Source of the DNA: Polynucleobacter sp. AP-Elch-400A-B2
GTDB lineage: Bacteria; Pseudomonadota; Gammaproteobacteria; Burkholderiales; Burkholderiaceae
DNA length: 64,000 nt
Direction of reading: 5' to 3'
Assembly: GCF_018688355.1 (NCBI RefSeq)
Contig: NZ_CP061317.1
Location: 1,992,091 to 2,056,090, forward strand
Each line of letters opens with the position of its first letter. Within the stretch, counting starts at the first letter, position 1. The notes beneath the pieces were generated by a model. The model was given only the letters and a program-made list of their open reading frames with translations, did not search any database and was not told the origin of the DNA. The translations under genes and the position numbers were made by a program. Shown one piece after another: positions 36,058 to 44,949 of the stretch.

Positions 36058-37965
36058 ATGGTTTCTTTTAAAAAACCAGATCTCGACTCGTTTCAAGAGC
36101 GCATTCATATTGCGACCCTATTTGTCACCGTCTGTTTCTTGTTATTAGTCACTAGATTGGTGTGGCTGCAACTAGTGAGTCATAGCAAATACGCTCTGCT
36201 GGCAGAAAGCAATAGAATCGCATTAGTTCCCGCACCAGCAAATCGCGGTCTTTTAATAGACCGCAATGGAATCGTCATTGGCAGAAACTATTCAGCACTG
36301 ACCTTAGATGTAAATGCCGAAGAAGTTAAAGGCAATGTTGATGAGCTGATCGATGAGCTCTCTCAAATTGTGTTGATTTCCCCCAGAGATCGCAGAAATT
36401 TCAAGCGCTCACTTGAAGATTCTCGCAAAATGGGCACATTTCCCCTCAGATCGATGCTCACCGAAATAGAAACAGCCCGCTTTATGGTTAATCGCTATCG
36501 CTTTCCAGGTGTCGAGATACGTGCCCGAAGCTTTCGAGAGTACCCCTATAACGAGCTAGCCTCGCATCTGATTGGTTATATTGGGCGAGCCTCTAAGCAA
36601 GATATCGAGCGCATGCAAATTGAAATTGATAACTCCAAAGCGGGTGATCCTGATGCATTACAAACTTCATTTCTGCCGGGCATTCACTATGTAGGGAAAA
36701 TTGGTATAGAGCAAAGTTACGAAACAGTATTGCGAGGCAGGCCAGGATATGATGAGGTCGAGATTACTGCAGGCGGCAAACCCGTGCGCACACTTTCTAG
36801 TTCACCATCGGTACCAGGGAAAAATGTGGTCCTCTCGGTTGATATCAAGCTGCAATACTTAGTTGAGCAACTATATGGAAATTTCCGGGGTGCATTTGTT
36901 GCGATTGAGCCTGAGACTGGCGATATCTTGGCATTTGTTTCTAAGCCTAACTTTAATCCCAATGACTTTGTTGAGGGCATCGACTCATTAACTTGGAAAG
37001 AGCTGAATGACTCGCCACAGAAACCACTCTATAACCGCCCGCTTAAGGGAATTTATCCGCCGGGATCAACCTATAAACCATTTATGGCGCTCGCCGGTTT
37101 AGAAACTAAAAAGCGTACGCCATCACAAACGATTTCCGATCCTGGGTATTTTGAGTTTGGTAACCACACTTTCCGAGACGATAAAAAAGGTGGGCACGGT
37201 ATTGTTGATATGCAAAAGTCAATTGTGGACTCCTGCGATACCTACTACTACTTGTTGGCACGTGACATGGGTGTCAACATGATGCATGACTTCATGAAGC
37301 CTTTTGGCTTTGGTCAAATTACTGGCATCGACTTACAGGGCGAATCCAAAGGCATACTTCCATCCACTGAGTGGAAGAAAAATACTTTTAAAAAGCCAGA
37401 GCAGCAAAAATGGTATGAAGGCGAAACAATTTCTCTAGGCATTGGTCAGGGCTATAACGCATTTACTATTTTGCAGTTAGCTCATGCAATGGCAAACATG
37501 GCAAATAACGGTATCGTCATGAAGCCACACCTAGTTAAAGCAATTGAAGATCCCTTTACAAGAAATCGCACGCTGACTACACCTAAAGAAAGTTATCGAA
37601 TCGATCTCGTACCCGAGAATATTGAGGTGATTAAGAAAGCGATGGTTGAGGTAAATAATTCTGGGACCTCTGCATCTGTTTTCAAAGGCACCGGATACCA
37701 AGTTGGCGGCAAGACTGGAACAGCGCAGGTATTCAGTTTGAATTCGAAAGAATATAAGCACAGCTCTACAGCAGAATTTTTACGTGATCATGCTTTGTAC
37801 GTTGCTTTTGCCCCTGCAGAAAAGCCCACTATCGTCATTGCGATGGTTGTTGAGAATGCGGGATTTGGCGCTCAGTATGCTGCGCCAATTGCGCGTAAAG
37901 CACTTGATTTTTATCTTGAAGGTAAATGGCCAAAGGAGATTCCTGAATGGAAAAGAGCGCCATAG
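36058..37965 (+). CDS. mrdA: Penicillin-binding protein 2 (elongation-specific transpeptidase)
   Basis: 635 residues. One N-terminal membrane anchor (about 18-38), a dimerisation domain, then the transpeptidase domain: active-site S-x-x-K as STYK (Ser337), SCD as the second motif and KTGTAQ as the third. It crosslinks lateral-wall peptidoglycan with RodA as its glycosyltransferase partner. The stop lies 19 bases inside rodA, so the two are coupled. Confidence 0.97.
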   Translation: MVSFKKPDLDSFQERIHIATLFVTVCFLLLVTRLVWLQLVSHSKYALLAESNRIALVPAPANRGLLIDRNGIVIGRNYSALTLDVNAEEVKGNVDELIDELSQIVLISPRDRRNFKRSLEDSRKMGTFPLRSMLTEIETARFMVNRYRFPGVEIRARSFREYPYNELASHLIGYIGRASKQDIERMQIEIDNSKAGDPDALQTSFLPGIHYVGKIGIEQSYETVLRGRPGYDEVEITAGGKPVRTLSSSPSVPGKNVVLSVDIKLQYLVEQLYGNFRGAFVAIEPETGDILAFVSKPNFNPNDFVEGIDSLTWKELNDSPQKPLYNRPLKGIYPPGSTYKPFMALAGLETKKRTPSQTISDPGYFEFGNHTFRDDKKGGHGIVDMQKSIVDSCDTYYYLLARDMGVNMMHDFMKPFGFGQITGIDLQGESKGILPSTEWKKNTFKKPEQQKWYEGETISLGIGQGYNAFTILQLAHAMANMANNGIVMKPHLVKAIEDPFTRNRTLTTPKESYRIDLVPENIEVIKKAMVEVNNSGTSASVFKGTGYQVGGKTGTAQVFSLNSKEYKHSSTAEFLRDHALYVAFAPAEKPTIVIAMVVENAGFGAQYAAPIARKALDFYLEGKWPKEIPEWKRAP

Positions 37966-39098
37966 ATAAAGCAAAGAATATATTCCTCAGTATTTTTAGT
38001 GGCCTTGATCGCCAGCTAGGCCTAATTCTGCTTGGCTTAGCAGGCATTGGATTTATTACTTTTTTATCTGCAAGTCAAAATACACCAGTTCGTTTTGAGG
38101 ATGAGCTGCGTAACTTAGCAATTTCTTTTGTGGTCATGTGGATTGTTTCTCGCGTTCCACCAAAGTGGTTGGAGACGGCTGCAGTATGGATTTATGGAAT
38201 TGGAGTTGCGCTGCTGATTGCAGTCGCATTATTTGGGTTAATTAAAAAAGGTGCAAGACGTTGGCTGAATATTGGTTTTGTAATTCAACCGTCTGAGATC
38301 ATGAAAATTGCAATGCCACTCATGCTAGCCTGGTACTTCCAAAAACGGGAGGGCATTCAAAAGTCTTGGGACTATGGGGTGGCAGCAATCATTCTTGGGA
38401 TTCCAGTGCTACTCATTGCACGTCAACCTGACTTGGGTACTGCACTCTTGGTATTTGCTGCCGGTATGTATGTAATCATTCTAGCTGGATTGCCGTGGAA
38501 ATGGATCCTACCATTCGTAGGTATTGGTGCATTTGGAATCATCCTCATCATTATTTTTGGCGGCACTATCTGCGCCCAAGATGTTGTGTGGCCGCTAGTT
38601 CATAACTACCAAAAACATCGAGTGTGCACTTTGCTCGACCCGAGTAGCGATCCACTTGGAAAAGGCTTTCATACTATTCAGTCGATGATTGCAATCGGCT
38701 CCGGTGGATTTTTTGGTAAAGGCTGGTTCCAGGGCACGCAAGCCCATCTTGAATTCATTCCCGAAAAACATACCGACTTTGTCTTTGCTGTTTTCTCGGA
38801 AGAGTTTGGCTTGCTGGGTAACTTAGTGATGTTGGCACTTTTCTTTGCCTTGATTAAACGGGGTTTGGCCATCTCTGCTAGCGCACCCAATCCATTCACT
38901 CGCCTACTAGGCGCATCTGTCACGCTGATTTTCTTTACCTACGCCTTTGTCAATATCGGCATGGTAAGTGGCTTATTGCCCGTAGTTGGAGTTCCACTAC
39001 CCTTCATCAGTTATGGAGGAACCGCTTTGGTAACCTTGGGGTTTGGTGCTGGCATTTTGATGAGTATTCATCGCCATCGACGCTTGGTACAAAGCTAA
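37947..39098 (+). CDS. rodA: Rod shape-determining protein RodA (SEDS glycosyltransferase)
   Basis: 383 residues with about ten membrane segments. SEDS motifs are GARRWLNIGFVIQPSEIMKI (in part), RQPDLGTALL, FIPEKHTDFVFAVFSEEFG and PFISYGGTALV. It polymerises glycan strands in the elongasome. Strong ribosome binding site AGGAG inside mrdA. A bidirectional terminator follows. Confidence 0.96.
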   Translation: MEKSAIDKAKNIFLSIFSGLDRQLGLILLGLAGIGFITFLSASQNTPVRFEDELRNLAISFVVMWIVSRVPPKWLETAAVWIYGIGVALLIAVALFGLIKKGARRWLNIGFVIQPSEIMKIAMPLMLAWYFQKREGIQKSWDYGVAAIILGIPVLLIARQPDLGTALLVFAAGMYVIILAGLPWKWILPFVGIGAFGIILIIIFGGTICAQDVVWPLVHNYQKHRVCTLLDPSSDPLGKGFHTIQSMIAIGSGGFFGKGWFQGTQAHLEFIPEKHTDFVFAVFSEEFGLLGNLVMLALFFALIKRGLAISASAPNPFTRLLGASVTLIFFTYAFVNIGMVSGLLPVVGVPLPFISYGGTALVTLGFGAGILMSIHRHRRLVQS

Positions 39099-39150
39099 GA
39101 TTTGATCTTAGGCATCGGTGCAAACTTTTTTGCATTTTCCTTAGAAACGA

Positions 39151-39176
39151 AAAAGCCCGGCATGCCGGGCTTTTTC
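39151..39176. terminator. Bidirectional intrinsic terminator between rodA and hupB
   Basis: AAAAGCCCGGCATGCCGGGC followed by TTTTTC: a perfect 10-base-arm GC hairpin flanked by A-run and T-run, so it can end both the plus-strand mre/rod transcript and the minus-strand hupB transcript. Confidence 0.9.
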
Positions 39177-39192
39177 ATCAACAAAGCAAGAA

Positions 39193-39477
39193 TTACTTCT
39201 TGCGCTTGTTAACTGAATCTTTAAATGCTTTACCAGCAGAAAACTTAACAGTTTTAGCAGCAGCAATTTTGAGTGGCTCACCAGTTTTTGGGTTACGGCC
39301 CATACGTGCAGCGCGCTTACCAGAAGAAAAAGTACCAAAACCGATCAGTTGTACTGAGTCGCCCTTAGTAACAGCTTTAATGATTTGCTCAATAGCAGAA
39401 TTCAATGCAAATTCAGCTTTGGCTTTTGAGATCTCAGCGTCGTCAGCAATCGCTGCGATTAGTTCTGCTTTGTTCAA
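39193..39477 (-). CDS. hupB: DNA-binding protein HU
   Basis: 94 residues. Histone-like dimer that bends DNA. MNKAELIAAIA, IGFGTF and RMGRNPKTGEPLKI are the HU signature. The start codon is TTG, preceded by a strong AAGGAG six bases away; no ATG is available in frame nearby. An AGCGCA-AAG-TGCGCT inverted repeat lies about 30-40 bases upstream. Confidence 0.96.
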   Translation of the reverse strand: MNKAELIAAIADDAEISKAKAEFALNSAIEQIIKAVTKGDSVQLIGFGTFSSGKRAARMGRNPKTGEPLKIAAAKTVKFSAGKAFKDSVNKRKK

Positions 39478-39504
39478 GTGAAGCTCCTTATAGATATTGA
39501 TATC

Positions 39505-39519
39505 AGCGCACTTTGCGCT
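39505..39519. promoter_or_regulatory. Inverted repeat in the hupB leader
   Basis: AGCGCA, three bases, TGCGCT, within the probable 5' untranslated region of hupB. It could be an operator or a short RNA hairpin; no T-run follows. Confidence 0.3.
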
Positions 39520-39590
39520 TATATGATTTTAACCACAAAAAATTACAAAAATAAAGCTGCGGCACAGTAAATTTTGTTATTGCCTATTTT

Positions 39591-39956
39591 TTACTCTTCT
39601 ATAACCGTCACATCGGATACAAAATACTCGGTATCGCCAAAACAGCTTGTAGGCAATCCAATATGCTGTTCATATTTAAGGGCAACTTTTTTGCCCAGAT
39701 TAGCGTTAATTTTTTGTGCTACAGCATCGTCACGCACTGTAAAAAGGAATTTTTCTGACATGGTTCCCGGCATGGACACCATTGCAAGCTCACCTTCCCA
39801 GGTTTTACATACATAGCCTCGGTTGGAAAACTTTTGGACGTAACCGGCACGTTCACCGCTGCCGTAGCTCCAATTGAACATAATCCAGGTATAAGCTGCC
39901 AAACCAGCCAAGCTAATCAATATTAGGCTGAAAAGCCATTTTACGAATCTATTCAT
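39591..39956 (-). CDS. Small membrane-anchored protein of unknown function
   Basis: 121 residues. One N-terminal membrane segment (about 5-28), then a periplasmic domain containing SGERAGYVQKFSNRGYVCKTWEGE. The same kind of short anchored protein with a YVQKFSxxGxxCKTWEGE motif is widespread in proteobacteria, but I know of no function. Single gene on the minus strand, 113 bases beyond the hupB start. Confidence 0.75.
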   Translation of the reverse strand: MNRFVKWLFSLILISLAGLAAYTWIMFNWSYGSGERAGYVQKFSNRGYVCKTWEGELAMVSMPGTMSEKFLFTVRDDAVAQKINANLGKKVALKYEQHIGLPTSCFGDTEYFVSDVTVIEE

Positions 39957-40119
39957 ATGAATTTCCTTAACAAGTCATCTTTGCAGCACCGATTGGGTGC
40001 ATTCCCTGTGGCCTGCTAGGGCCCTAATCAACATTGGAGCATATTCATTACGAAAATAGGAGTGAAATGGCGCTCCATACAAATTAAAATGTTGGTATTA
40101 ACGCTAATTGGTATATTCC

Positions 40120-41022
40120 ATGGAACTACGTCACGTCATTTTTCTGATCTTTGTTGTATCGGCTGTCTACGTTTACTCTAGAGGGAAAGTGCGATTTGGC
40201 TTAGTTCGCTCTCTAACAGACTACCAAGTACTTTTAGCGCCAATTAACTGCCTGCTCTATTTGTTTTCAAAAACCAAGGCCGGGGCATTTATTCCCGTTG
40301 CAGACTTTCCCGAAATGAAGCCCCTCCAAGATCATTGGCAAATCATCCGCGATGAGGCGCTCGCCTTAAATGCAGATGGTGCCATAGCAGCTGCTACGGG
40401 ATATAACGACATTGGATTTAATTCCTTTTTTCGGACAGGCTGGAAACGCTTTCACCTCTATTGGTATGGCAAAGAAATGCCGTCAGCGCAACTCCAATGC
40501 CCTAAAACAGTTGCCATCCTCAAATCGATCCCCTCAATCAAGGCAGCGATGTTTGCCTCACTGCCCCCAGGGGCAACGCTGGTAAGGCACCGAGACCCCT
40601 ATGCGGGCTCGCTACGCTATCACATTGGACTAGTCACCCCAAATGATCCCAAGTGCTTTATTGATGTCGATAATGAGCGCTACTTTTGGAAGGATGGCGA
40701 ACCCGTGATGTTTGATGAAACCTACATCCACTTCGCAGCCAACGAAACAGATCACCAACGCATTGTCTTATTTTGCGATGTAGAGCGACCGGTTCACACT
40801 AAATTGGTGCAATTATTAAATCGCTGGTTTGGGCGTTACGTCATGAGCGCAGCCTCTTCCCAAAATGTTGAAGGGGAAAAAGTGGGATTTGTAAACGTTC
40901 TCTTTAAGTATTTTTACCACCTCAGGGCGCAGGCCAAAAAGCTCAAAGCAAAACATCGCAGCGTGTATTACATCGGGAAATGGGTTTTAATTTTAGGAAT
41001 TCTGTACGCCATATTTTGGTAG
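40120..41022 (+). CDS. lpxO: LpxO-like lipid A 2-hydroxylase (aspartyl/asparaginyl beta-hydroxylase fold)
   Basis: About 300 residues from ATG at 40120 (a TTG four codons earlier is also open). Fe(II)/2-oxoglutarate dioxygenase: iron ligands H-x-D in VRHRDPYAGSLRYHIG and the distal His in NETDHQRIVLFCD, with membrane segments at both ends (3-22 and the last 18 residues). LpxO hydroxylates a secondary acyl chain of lipid A, which fits the three LpxL-type acyltransferases in this window. The fold is certain, the substrate inferred. Confidence 0.85.
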   Translation: MELRHVIFLIFVVSAVYVYSRGKVRFGLVRSLTDYQVLLAPINCLLYLFSKTKAGAFIPVADFPEMKPLQDHWQIIRDEALALNADGAIAAATGYNDIGFNSFFRTGWKRFHLYWYGKEMPSAQLQCPKTVAILKSIPSIKAAMFASLPPGATLVRHRDPYAGSLRYHIGLVTPNDPKCFIDVDNERYFWKDGEPVMFDETYIHFAANETDHQRIVLFCDVERPVHTKLVQLLNRWFGRYVMSAASSQNVEGEKVGFVNVLFKYFYHLRAQAKKLKAKHRSVYYIGKWVLILGILYAIFW

Positions 41023-41025
41023 GCA

Positions 41026-41322
41026 CTAGGGGCTTAATGCTTCAGCAATCTGCTCTGGGGTGATTGAGCCCCAGATTTCCACTCTCTTGACGCGGCTACT
41101 TTGTCCCGACAAAAGCTGAATTTGTTTTTGCGGCACCCTCAGCCGCTTAGAAAGCCAAGAGAGCAGCATTTCATTGGCCCTGTTTTCGAGGGCGGGGGCC
41201 TGCAAAGATATCTTGAGGCAGCCGTCATGCAGGCCAACCACCTTAGTCAGTTTTGCGCCCGGCTGGCAATGCAGATTAAGAACAATGCCGGCGGGGGTTT
41301 GCTTTAACCAAATAGGCTTCAT
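41026..41322 (-). CDS. DUF167 family protein (YggU)
   Basis: 98 residues. LHCQPGAKLTKVVG, LKISLQAPALENRANEMLLSWL and LLSGQSSRVKRVEI are the DUF167 pattern. The fold is known from structural genomics, the function is not. Convergent with lpxO (3 bases) and divergent from the carbonic anhydrase gene. Confidence 0.87.
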   Translation of the reverse strand: MKPIWLKQTPAGIVLNLHCQPGAKLTKVVGLHDGCLKISLQAPALENRANEMLLSWLSKRLRVPQKQIQLLSGQSSRVKRVEIWGSITPEQIAEALSP

Positions 41323-41344
41323 TAAAGTACTTTAAACTCAAACC

Positions 41345-42010
41345 ATGATTATGAAGAACTCCAACGCCTTAGACCAGCTATTTGCCAATAATCGCGAATG
41401 GGCAGAATCCATGGTCGCTAAAGATGCTAATTTCTTTAAGCGCTTAGTTTCACAGCAGGCCCCAGAATATTTATGGATTGGTTGTTCAGATAGTCGCGTA
41501 CCCGCAAACGATATTGTGAACCTGCTGCCTGGCGAGCTTTTTGTACATCGCAATGTTGCCAACGTGGTGGTCCATACCGATCTGAACTGCTTATCTGTAA
41601 TTCAGTTTGCTATCGACCTATTGAAGGTCAAACATATCTTGGTGGTGGGACATTACGGCTGCTCAGGCGTGCATGCCGCCCTAACCGATAAACGGGTTGG
41701 CCTTGCTGACAATTGGTTGCGTCATGTGAAGGATGTTCATCAAAAACATGAGCGCTATCTTGGTGAAATGATCCCATCTCCAAAACGTCAAGATCGCTTA
41801 TGCGAGCTCAATGTCATTGAACAAGTAGTCAATGTTTGTGAAACTACTATTGTTCAAGATGCATGGGCTAGAGGGCAAGACCTCACGGTACATGGATGGA
41901 CTTACCGTCTCGAAACTGGCCTAGTCAATGATTTGGGTATGTCCATTAGCTCTACCGAAGAAATGAATGTGCGCTACGCCAAATCTTTATCTCGCTATGA
42001 CGCTGAATAA
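41345..42010 (+). CDS. can: Beta-carbonic anhydrase
   Basis: 221 residues (an ATG two codons later is an equal candidate). It hydrates CO2 to bicarbonate. The zinc ligands and dyad are Cys47, Asp49 and Arg51 in CSDSR, and His103, Cys106 in GHYGCSG, as in E. coli Can. It precedes the third LpxL-like gene by 8 bases, probably co-transcribed. Confidence 0.95.
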   Translation: MIMKNSNALDQLFANNREWAESMVAKDANFFKRLVSQQAPEYLWIGCSDSRVPANDIVNLLPGELFVHRNVANVVVHTDLNCLSVIQFAIDLLKVKHILVVGHYGCSGVHAALTDKRVGLADNWLRHVKDVHQKHERYLGEMIPSPKRQDRLCELNVIEQVVNVCETTIVQDAWARGQDLTVHGWTYRLETGLVNDLGMSISSTEEMNVRYAKSLSRYDAE

Positions 42011-42018
42011 GTTGAGTT

Positions 42019-42906
42019 TTGTTTAAAAACTTTTCAAACTATTCTGGGGTAGCACTCCTTAGATTTCTAGTATCGCTTCCCTACAAGGCTTTAGTCTCTA
42101 TTGGCTATGGCTTAGGCCATCTGGCAGCCCACATTCCCAATGATCGCAATCGCGTGGTCCAAAAAAACTTGAAGCTCTGTTTTCCTGAGCTAAGCGACAC
42201 AGAAGTTGATCAACTTAGAAAGCAACATTGGCGACTACTAGGCCGCAGCTTAGTTGAAAAAAGCATTATTTGGCTGGGCAGTAAAAAACAGCTTGCTGAT
42301 ATGATTGAGGTTCGCTCGGAGGTTGATCTAAACGATAGACAGCCGCGCATTTTAGTAAACATGCATTTTATTGGCATTGAGGGTAGCATTATTCTGAGTG
42401 CGCTTGCCAAGGAAAAAGGTTGGCCACGCACCTCTGGCTTTTTTCAAAGAATGAAAAGTCCTTTCTTTAACAAGAAGATTATTGAATGGCGCAATCGCTT
42501 CGGTGGAAATTCGATTGATCGGCAAGGAAACACACTTGAGCTTATTCGAGAGATCCGCAAGGGAAGTTTCATCATCATTGCGCCTGATATTGATTTGGGC
42601 CTCAAAGACTCTGCTTTCGTTCCCTTCTTTAATATTCAAACTAATACAATCACAGCTGTATCGCGTCTAGCCAAAATCACAGGGGCGCAGGTCTGCATGA
42701 TGATCACCACTCTTAAGAAAGATGAAGCTGGCTACGTTTGTACCATTAGCAAGCCCCTTGAAAATTTCCCAACCGAAAATCCTGAAGCGGATACAGCGCG
42801 GCTCAACACTATTTTTGAAAAAGAAATTAGACTCAGGCCAGCCGAATACTACTGGGTTCATAAGCGCTTTAAAAACAGGCCACACAATGAGGCTAGCCCC
42901 TATTAA
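42019..42906 (+). CDS. Lysophospholipid/lipid A late acyltransferase, LpxL family, copy 3
   Basis: 295 residues. Paralogue of copy 2 (18.85-19.75 kb) over its whole length, with H-x4-E at His116/Glu121 in NMHFIGIEGS and the shared APDIDLGLKDSAFVPFF. By eye about half of positions or more are identical to copy 2, against far fewer with copy 1. The start is TTG at 42019; GAG at 42014 is the only weak ribosome site. The gene follows can, away from the other two copies, so it is a dispersed duplicate. It may add a different or conditional acyl chain. Confidence 0.88.
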   Translation: MFKNFSNYSGVALLRFLVSLPYKALVSIGYGLGHLAAHIPNDRNRVVQKNLKLCFPELSDTEVDQLRKQHWRLLGRSLVEKSIIWLGSKKQLADMIEVRSEVDLNDRQPRILVNMHFIGIEGSIILSALAKEKGWPRTSGFFQRMKSPFFNKKIIEWRNRFGGNSIDRQGNTLELIREIRKGSFIIIAPDIDLGLKDSAFVPFFNIQTNTITAVSRLAKITGAQVCMMITTLKKDEAGYVCTISKPLENFPTENPEADTARLNTIFEKEIRLRPAEYYWVHKRFKNRPHNEASPY

Positions 42907-42921
42907 CACGTCGGCCGGGGC

Positions 42922-44019
42922 TTAGATTTTTATCCCCAATAATTTTGCTGCGTTTCCTCCCAGTATGGCAATGCGATCAGAATTACTGAGGCCCGAAGTA
43001 CTCATTACATGCTCTACCGGATATTCCTCCCAGGGGATTGGATGATCAGTGCCTATAACAATCTGGCTTGCTCCGACTTGAGCTACCAGATGGCGAAGTG
43101 CTTCGGGCGTAAATACCAGTGAATCAAAATACAGCTGGTTTAAATATTCAGTAGGTTTTTTCTTCAGGACAATCTCGGGATTACAGTTTTGAGGAGAAAC
43201 AAAACAACTGTGATCCATTCGGGGGGCATAAGAACCCAAGAATCCACCGCCATGCGCTGCTAATACTTTCAACTGCGGATACTTATCTAAAACACCTTCA
43301 TAAATTAAGTGCTGCAAAGCAATTGTTGTATCAAGCGGGTTACCTATAACATTTGACATCCAACCATTACCTTTAAATCTTTGGGCTAACTGGGGGGTGC
43401 TTTGTGGATGAATGAAAAGGGTTACGTTTAACTCTTGGGCCTTAGCCAGCACAGGATGGAACTTAGGATCTGAAAAATCTTGGCCTGAGACACTTCCCCC
43501 AATGGCCGCCCCTCGGAGACCTAATTTCTTAACGGCATCCTCAAGCTGTTGCACGGCTAGATCGGGGTATTGCATAGTTAAGGAAGCAAAGGCGGCAAAC
43601 TTGTCTGGCCGCATTGCGCATAACTCAGCAAGATGCAAGTTATTAAGTCTACATATTTCTGCAGCAGTATCTTTATCTTTCCTATACCAATAGGGGTTAA
43701 TGCTCAAAACCTGCATATCAATGCCCTGCGCCTCCATTGCCTTAATGCGCTCATTGATCTGTATGAAGTGCTCTGGCACCCCCTTTGTGGGAGGGGGCAC
43801 TGACTTTGCATCCTCCCCCATAAGATCAATTGCATCCTGAAAAAGGCAATGGGCGTGTACATCTATTGCCTTTATACGTTTGCCATTAATAAAAACTGGG
43901 GTAATACGTCTTGGCCCTTTGTTTTGCACTTCTGCCGCGTGCAGCAAGCCACAACCACAGAATGTGAGGCCGCCAAGCGCTTTTGCTGAGGTTTTTAAAA
44001 ATGATCTTCGACTATTCAT
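42922..44019 (-). CDS. Tat-exported amidohydrolase (ACMSD-like, COG2159)
   Basis: 365 residues from ATG at 44019, which has AAGGGA eight bases upstream. N-terminal twin-arginine signal SRRSFLK followed by a hydrophobic stretch and AA-E, so it is probably exported folded. The metal-dependent hydrolase fold has DVHAHC near the start, LFIHPQ, LAAHGG and GTDHPIPW. This branch includes aminocarboxymuconate-semialdehyde decarboxylase and gamma-resorcylate decarboxylase relatives; the substrate is unknown. Confidence 0.83.
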   Translation of the reverse strand: MNSRRSFLKTSAKALGGLTFCGCGLLHAAEVQNKGPRRITPVFINGKRIKAIDVHAHCLFQDAIDLMGEDAKSVPPPTKGVPEHFIQINERIKAMEAQGIDMQVLSINPYWYRKDKDTAAEICRLNNLHLAELCAMRPDKFAAFASLTMQYPDLAVQQLEDAVKKLGLRGAAIGGSVSGQDFSDPKFHPVLAKAQELNVTLFIHPQSTPQLAQRFKGNGWMSNVIGNPLDTTIALQHLIYEGVLDKYPQLKVLAAHGGGFLGSYAPRMDHSCFVSPQNCNPEIVLKKKPTEYLNQLYFDSLVFTPEALRHLVAQVGASQIVIGTDHPIPWEEYPVEHVMSTSGLSNSDRIAILGGNAAKLLGIKI

Positions 44020-44057
44020 GTTGGACTTCCCTTGGATATTTATCATTCCATGATGAC

Positions 44058-44072
44058 TTAACTTGCAGTTAA
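44058..44072. promoter_or_regulatory. Inverted repeat in the amidohydrolase/pseudouridine synthase promoter region
   Basis: TTAACT, TGC, AGTTAA: a perfect 6-3-6 inverted repeat about 40 bases upstream of the amidohydrolase start in a divergent, AT-rich gap. An operator is plausible; no regulator gene is adjacent. Confidence 0.3.
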
Positions 44073-44166
44073 ATTAGCAATTAAAAGTATTTCCGTCAAA
44101 TATAGTTTTTTATATAAAAATTGGTCGGAATGCGTACTTCATTGCCTTGTAATTCATAATGTGGTC

Positions 44167-44904
44167 ATGGAAGAAAAAATACGTGTCTCCAAGCTACTCT
44201 CTGAGCTAGGTCTTTGCTCCCGACGTGAAGCAGACTCTTATATTGAGCAAGGCTTGGTCACAGTCGATGGTGAAGTAGTCAATGAGCTGGGCTCACGAGC
44301 TTTTCGCCATCAGAAAATTGAGCTCCAGTCTGGCGCTAAAGCGCAGCAAGCATCCCGGATTACAGTCATTTTGAATAAGCCAGTCGGCTTTATCTCTCAC
44401 TTTGATGATGAGCAAGAGTATCAACCAGCAGCCTCGCTGATCACTCCCGAGAATTACTTTGCTAGCCCGCTTGATAAGGGACGTAACCCACGCTTTAACA
44501 CCCGCGGCCTAGCACCTGCTGGTCGCCTGGATATTGATTCCACTGGTATGCTGGTCTTAACTCAAGATGGTCGTATCGCAAAACTCCTCATTGGCGAAAA
44601 CAGCCCCGTCGAGAAAGAGTACTTAGTCCGAGTGGAGGGCGCACTCTCTTTTGAAGATTTAGATCGCCTCAAACATGGCCTGGAATTAGATGGTGTCGTT
44701 TTAAAGCCCGCTCAGGTCAGCTGGCAGAATGAAGACCAACTTCGCTTTGTTCTGCGCGAGGGCCGCAAGCGTCAAATTCGTCGCATGTGTGAAATCGTTG
44801 GCCTCCGAGTTTTAGGTCTCAAACGTGTGCGTATGGGTAGAATTTCTCTGGGCGCCCTACCGCCCGGGAAATGGCGCTTTGTAAGGCCCGAAGAGCAATT
44901 CTAA
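44167..44904 (+). CDS. rRNA pseudouridine synthase, RsuA/RluB/RluF family
   Basis: 245 residues from ATG at 44167 (GTG two codons earlier is also possible). An N-terminal S4 RNA-binding domain (SKLLSELGLCSRREADSYI), then the catalytic domain with GRLDIDSTGMLVLTQDG (catalytic Asp) and REGRKRQIRRMCE. The RNA target (16S or 23S) cannot be assigned by eye. Confidence 0.9.
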   Translation: MEEKIRVSKLLSELGLCSRREADSYIEQGLVTVDGEVVNELGSRAFRHQKIELQSGAKAQQASRITVILNKPVGFISHFDDEQEYQPAASLITPENYFASPLDKGRNPRFNTRGLAPAGRLDIDSTGMLVLTQDGRIAKLLIGENSPVEKEYLVRVEGALSFEDLDRLKHGLELDGVVLKPAQVSWQNEDQLRFVLREGRKRQIRRMCEIVGLRVLGLKRVRMGRISLGALPPGKWRFVRPEEQF

Positions 44905-44949
44905 GAAGCGCTACCCGTCTATAATTCTGTCACTTAGATTAAACGCAGA

